From positions 1 to 5,794 of the forward strand of contig CAJXXJ010000272.1 of NCBI GenBank assembly GCA_913062745.1: 5,794 nucleotides of DNA, in the 5' to 3' direction. The DNA is from an uncultured Phaeodactylibacter sp. Lineage in GTDB: Bacteria; Bacteroidota; Bacteroidia; Chitinophagales; Saprospiraceae. Positions 4,338-5,794 of the stretch are shown here, in pieces (the stretch's first letter is position 1; each line of letters starts with the position of its first letter). The notes beneath the pieces are model-generated. The model worked only from the letters and a program-made list of their open reading frames with translations, ran no database searches and was not told the DNA's origin. Position numbers and translations under genes: made by a program.

Positions 4338-5794
4338 ATGAAACGCACCATCATCAGTACCCTGGCAATGCTATGCCTTGCCCTGAGCAGCCTGTCTGCC
4401 CAAAATCACCAATGCAACTGCCGCGGGCAGGTCATCGACCAAACCACACAGCAGCCCATTCCCTACGCCGTGGTAGAAGTGAACGGCACCTATCAATACA
4501 CCGACGAAAAAGGACAGTTCGAGCTAAGCGGGCACGAAATGCCCATGCAGCTTTGCGCTTCCCAAATGGGCTACGGCAAAGCGCACAAAGAAATGACGAG
4601 CTGCAGCCAAACCATGGTCTTCCTTGCGCTCCCGCCCAAACCGCTGGAGCTGTCGACCATCACAGTGGAAGGCGACAGAGGAGCAAGCACGCCACTTTCA
4701 ACCGTAGTGCAGGATAACGCCAAACTGGTCAGCCAGCCCGTAGACATCGGCGACCTCCTGCGGGAGCAGCCAGGTTTCGGGCTCATCAAGCGGGGTGGCT
4801 ATGCGCTGGACCCGGTATTCCGCAGCTTCAAAGCCGAGCAGCTGAATATCATCTATGATGGGGGCGTACAGGTCGTGCATGCCTGCCCCGGCCGTATGGA
4901 CCCCATTTCCACCCACGTCAACCCCAGCGAAATCAAGGCGCTGGAGATCGTAAAGGGCCCTTTCAGCGTACGGCATGGACAGACGATGGGCGGTGTGGTC
5001 AATATCGTAACCGACGATCAGGCACCGGCACCCGGTTGGGGTGGCTTTGCGGAAGTGGGCTACGAAAGCAATGGCGATTCCCGCCTGACGCAAGCCGGCC
5101 TTGAGTACAGCACTGGCATAGCCGACTTCTCCGTGAGCGGCGGATTGAAGGATTTTGGCAACTACCAAAGCGGGGATGGCACCACAATACCCTCGGCATT
5201 CCGGGCCTACGACTACAGCCTGAGCGCCGGGCTTTCGCCAAATGCCAATCAGCGGCTACAGGCGAGCTGGCGGCAGAGTTTTGGCCGCGACATCCTGCAC
5301 GCGGGCCTGATGATGGACACCGACTCCGACGATGCCAGCGTATTTTCCCTTGACTACAAAGTGCAAAACCTGAGCCCAAAGCTGTACGGACTGACTGTAA
5401 AAGCCTACGGGTCGCAGGTAGACCATGTGATGAGCAATGCGCGCCGCCCCAACTTCATGATGGTGGAAGCAGTGGCTACCGTACAGTCCCAAACGCTTGG
5501 CGGCAAAGTGGAAGCCAACTGGCTGCCCGGCGCAAAGAGCATCCTCTACACCGGGCTCGACTACCGCCGCATCAGCCGCAGCGGGGAGCGCGTACGGACC
5601 ATCAAACGCAACATGATGACCGGTGAGCCTCTCCCCCAGCCTATGATTTCTACTGACCCCATTTGGCAGGATGCTTACATCAATGACGTGGGGGCCTATG
5701 CCGAATATCGCTTCCTCATCAGCGACCGGCTGAGCTGGAACAGCGGCCTGCGGCTGGATTGGGTAAACGCCAATAGCAATGCCCCCGCCCCCGG
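4338..5794 (+). CDS. TonB-dependent copper receptor, OprC/NosA-like, with extra N-terminal domain; 3' truncated
   Basis: Outer-membrane receptor taking up copper with energy from TonB; 485 residues are visible and the frame is open at the window end, so part of the barrel is missing. Order: signal peptide 1-21 (SLSAQ), carboxypeptidase-regulatory-like domain about 27-98 (GQVIDQTTQQPIPYA, YTDEKGQFEL), a TonB-box-like STITVEG (106-112), plug about 125-226 (VDIGDLLREQPG, EIVKGPFSVRHG, GGVVNIVT), then beta-barrel strands. The plug holds HACPGRMDP with C183-x3-M187, and the barrel holds H363-V-M365; these match the CxxxM and HxM copper ligands of Pseudomonas OprC, and the 180-residue spacing agrees with OprC numbering as I remember it. 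NosA of denitrifiers is the same family and supplies copper for NosZ. The N-terminal domain, rich in Cys, Met and His, is not part of OprC/NosA. The ATG at 4338 leads straight into the signal peptide, with an A-rich leader and no Shine-Dalgarno. Copper specificity is inferred from motifs plus nos context. Confidence 0.9.
   Translation, partial: MKRTIISTLAMLCLALSSLSAQNHQCNCRGQVIDQTTQQPIPYAVVEVNGTYQYTDEKGQFELSGHEMPMQLCASQMGYGKAHKEMTSCSQTMVFLALPPKPLELSTITVEGDRGASTPLSTVVQDNAKLVSQPVDIGDLLREQPGFGLIKRGGYALDPVFRSFKAEQLNIIYDGGVQVVHACPGRMDPISTHVNPSEIKALEIVKGPFSVRHGQTMGGVVNIVTDDQAPAPGWGGFAEVGYESNGDSRLTQAGLEYSTGIADFSVSGGLKDFGNYQSGDGTTIPSAFRAYDYSLSAGLSPNANQRLQASWRQSFGRDILHAGLMMDTDSDDASVFSLDYKVQNLSPKLYGLTVKAYGSQVDHVMSNARRPNFMMVEAVATVQSQTLGGKVEANWLPGAKSILYTGLDYRRISRSGERVRTIKRNMMTGEPLPQPMISTDPIWQDAYINDVGAYAEYRFLISDRLSWNSGLRLDWVNANSNAPAP

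Noticed and set aside
4373..4717. Plus-strand 114-residue frame overlapping the receptor N-terminus
   Set aside because: It is out of frame with the receptor, whose signal peptide, domain order and plug motifs are continuous from 4338; the alternative has Arg/His/Pro-rich composition typical of a wrong frame.
4698..5168. Long open frame on the minus strand opposite the TonB receptor (156 residues)
   Set aside because: It is antisense to a strongly supported receptor gene, shows no recognisable domain, and similar antisense open frames occur under most genes in this GC-rich stretch.

Overview
The window looks like a chromosomal piece of a Bacteroidota genome, possibly from the Saprospiria/Lewinella-Phaeodactylibacter type of lineage (moderate GC). 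Signs are the absence of Shine-Dalgarno sequences, a TAnnTTTG-type promoter element, a TonB-dependent receptor with an N-terminal carboxypeptidase-regulatory-like domain, and a CcoP-like single-haem cytochrome. The genus assignment is only an inference.

All seven genes lie on the + strand and are tightly packed. Positions 2-838 hold the C-terminal part of NosD, a periplasmic beta-helix protein. It overlaps nosF (ABC ATPase, 835-1611) by four bases, and nosY (membrane permease, 1623-2405) follows. NosDFY is the machinery that matures the copper centres of nitrous oxide reductase NosZ, so this is the downstream half of a nos cluster; nosZ should lie upstream, outside the window. Next come a membrane-anchored CcoP-like cytochrome c (2443-3144), a plausible electron carrier for NosZ, and a RIC/ScdA/YtfE-type di-iron iron-sulfur repair protein (3165-3890), which answers nitric oxide damage. 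A perfect TTGAT-N4-ATCAA palindrome, the FNR/DNR-type consensus, sits at the cytochrome/ric junction (3137-3150).

The right half appears devoted to copper uptake. A small membrane-anchored protein with a C-x9-C-x3-C motif (3900-4283) is preceded by a promoter-like TAATTTTG element. After a short leader carrying a CTCAC repeat array, a TonB-dependent receptor begins at 4338 and runs off the window end. It carries the CxxxM (C183/M187) and HxM (H363/M365) residues that mark OprC/NosA-type copper receptors, and adds a Cys/Met/His-rich N-terminal domain.

Taken together, the window links outer-membrane copper acquisition, copper-centre assembly, electron supply and nitrosative-stress repair in one block supporting N2O respiration. 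I found no RNA genes, CRISPR arrays, insertion sequences or convincing terminators, and no gene-free stretch longer than 54 bases.
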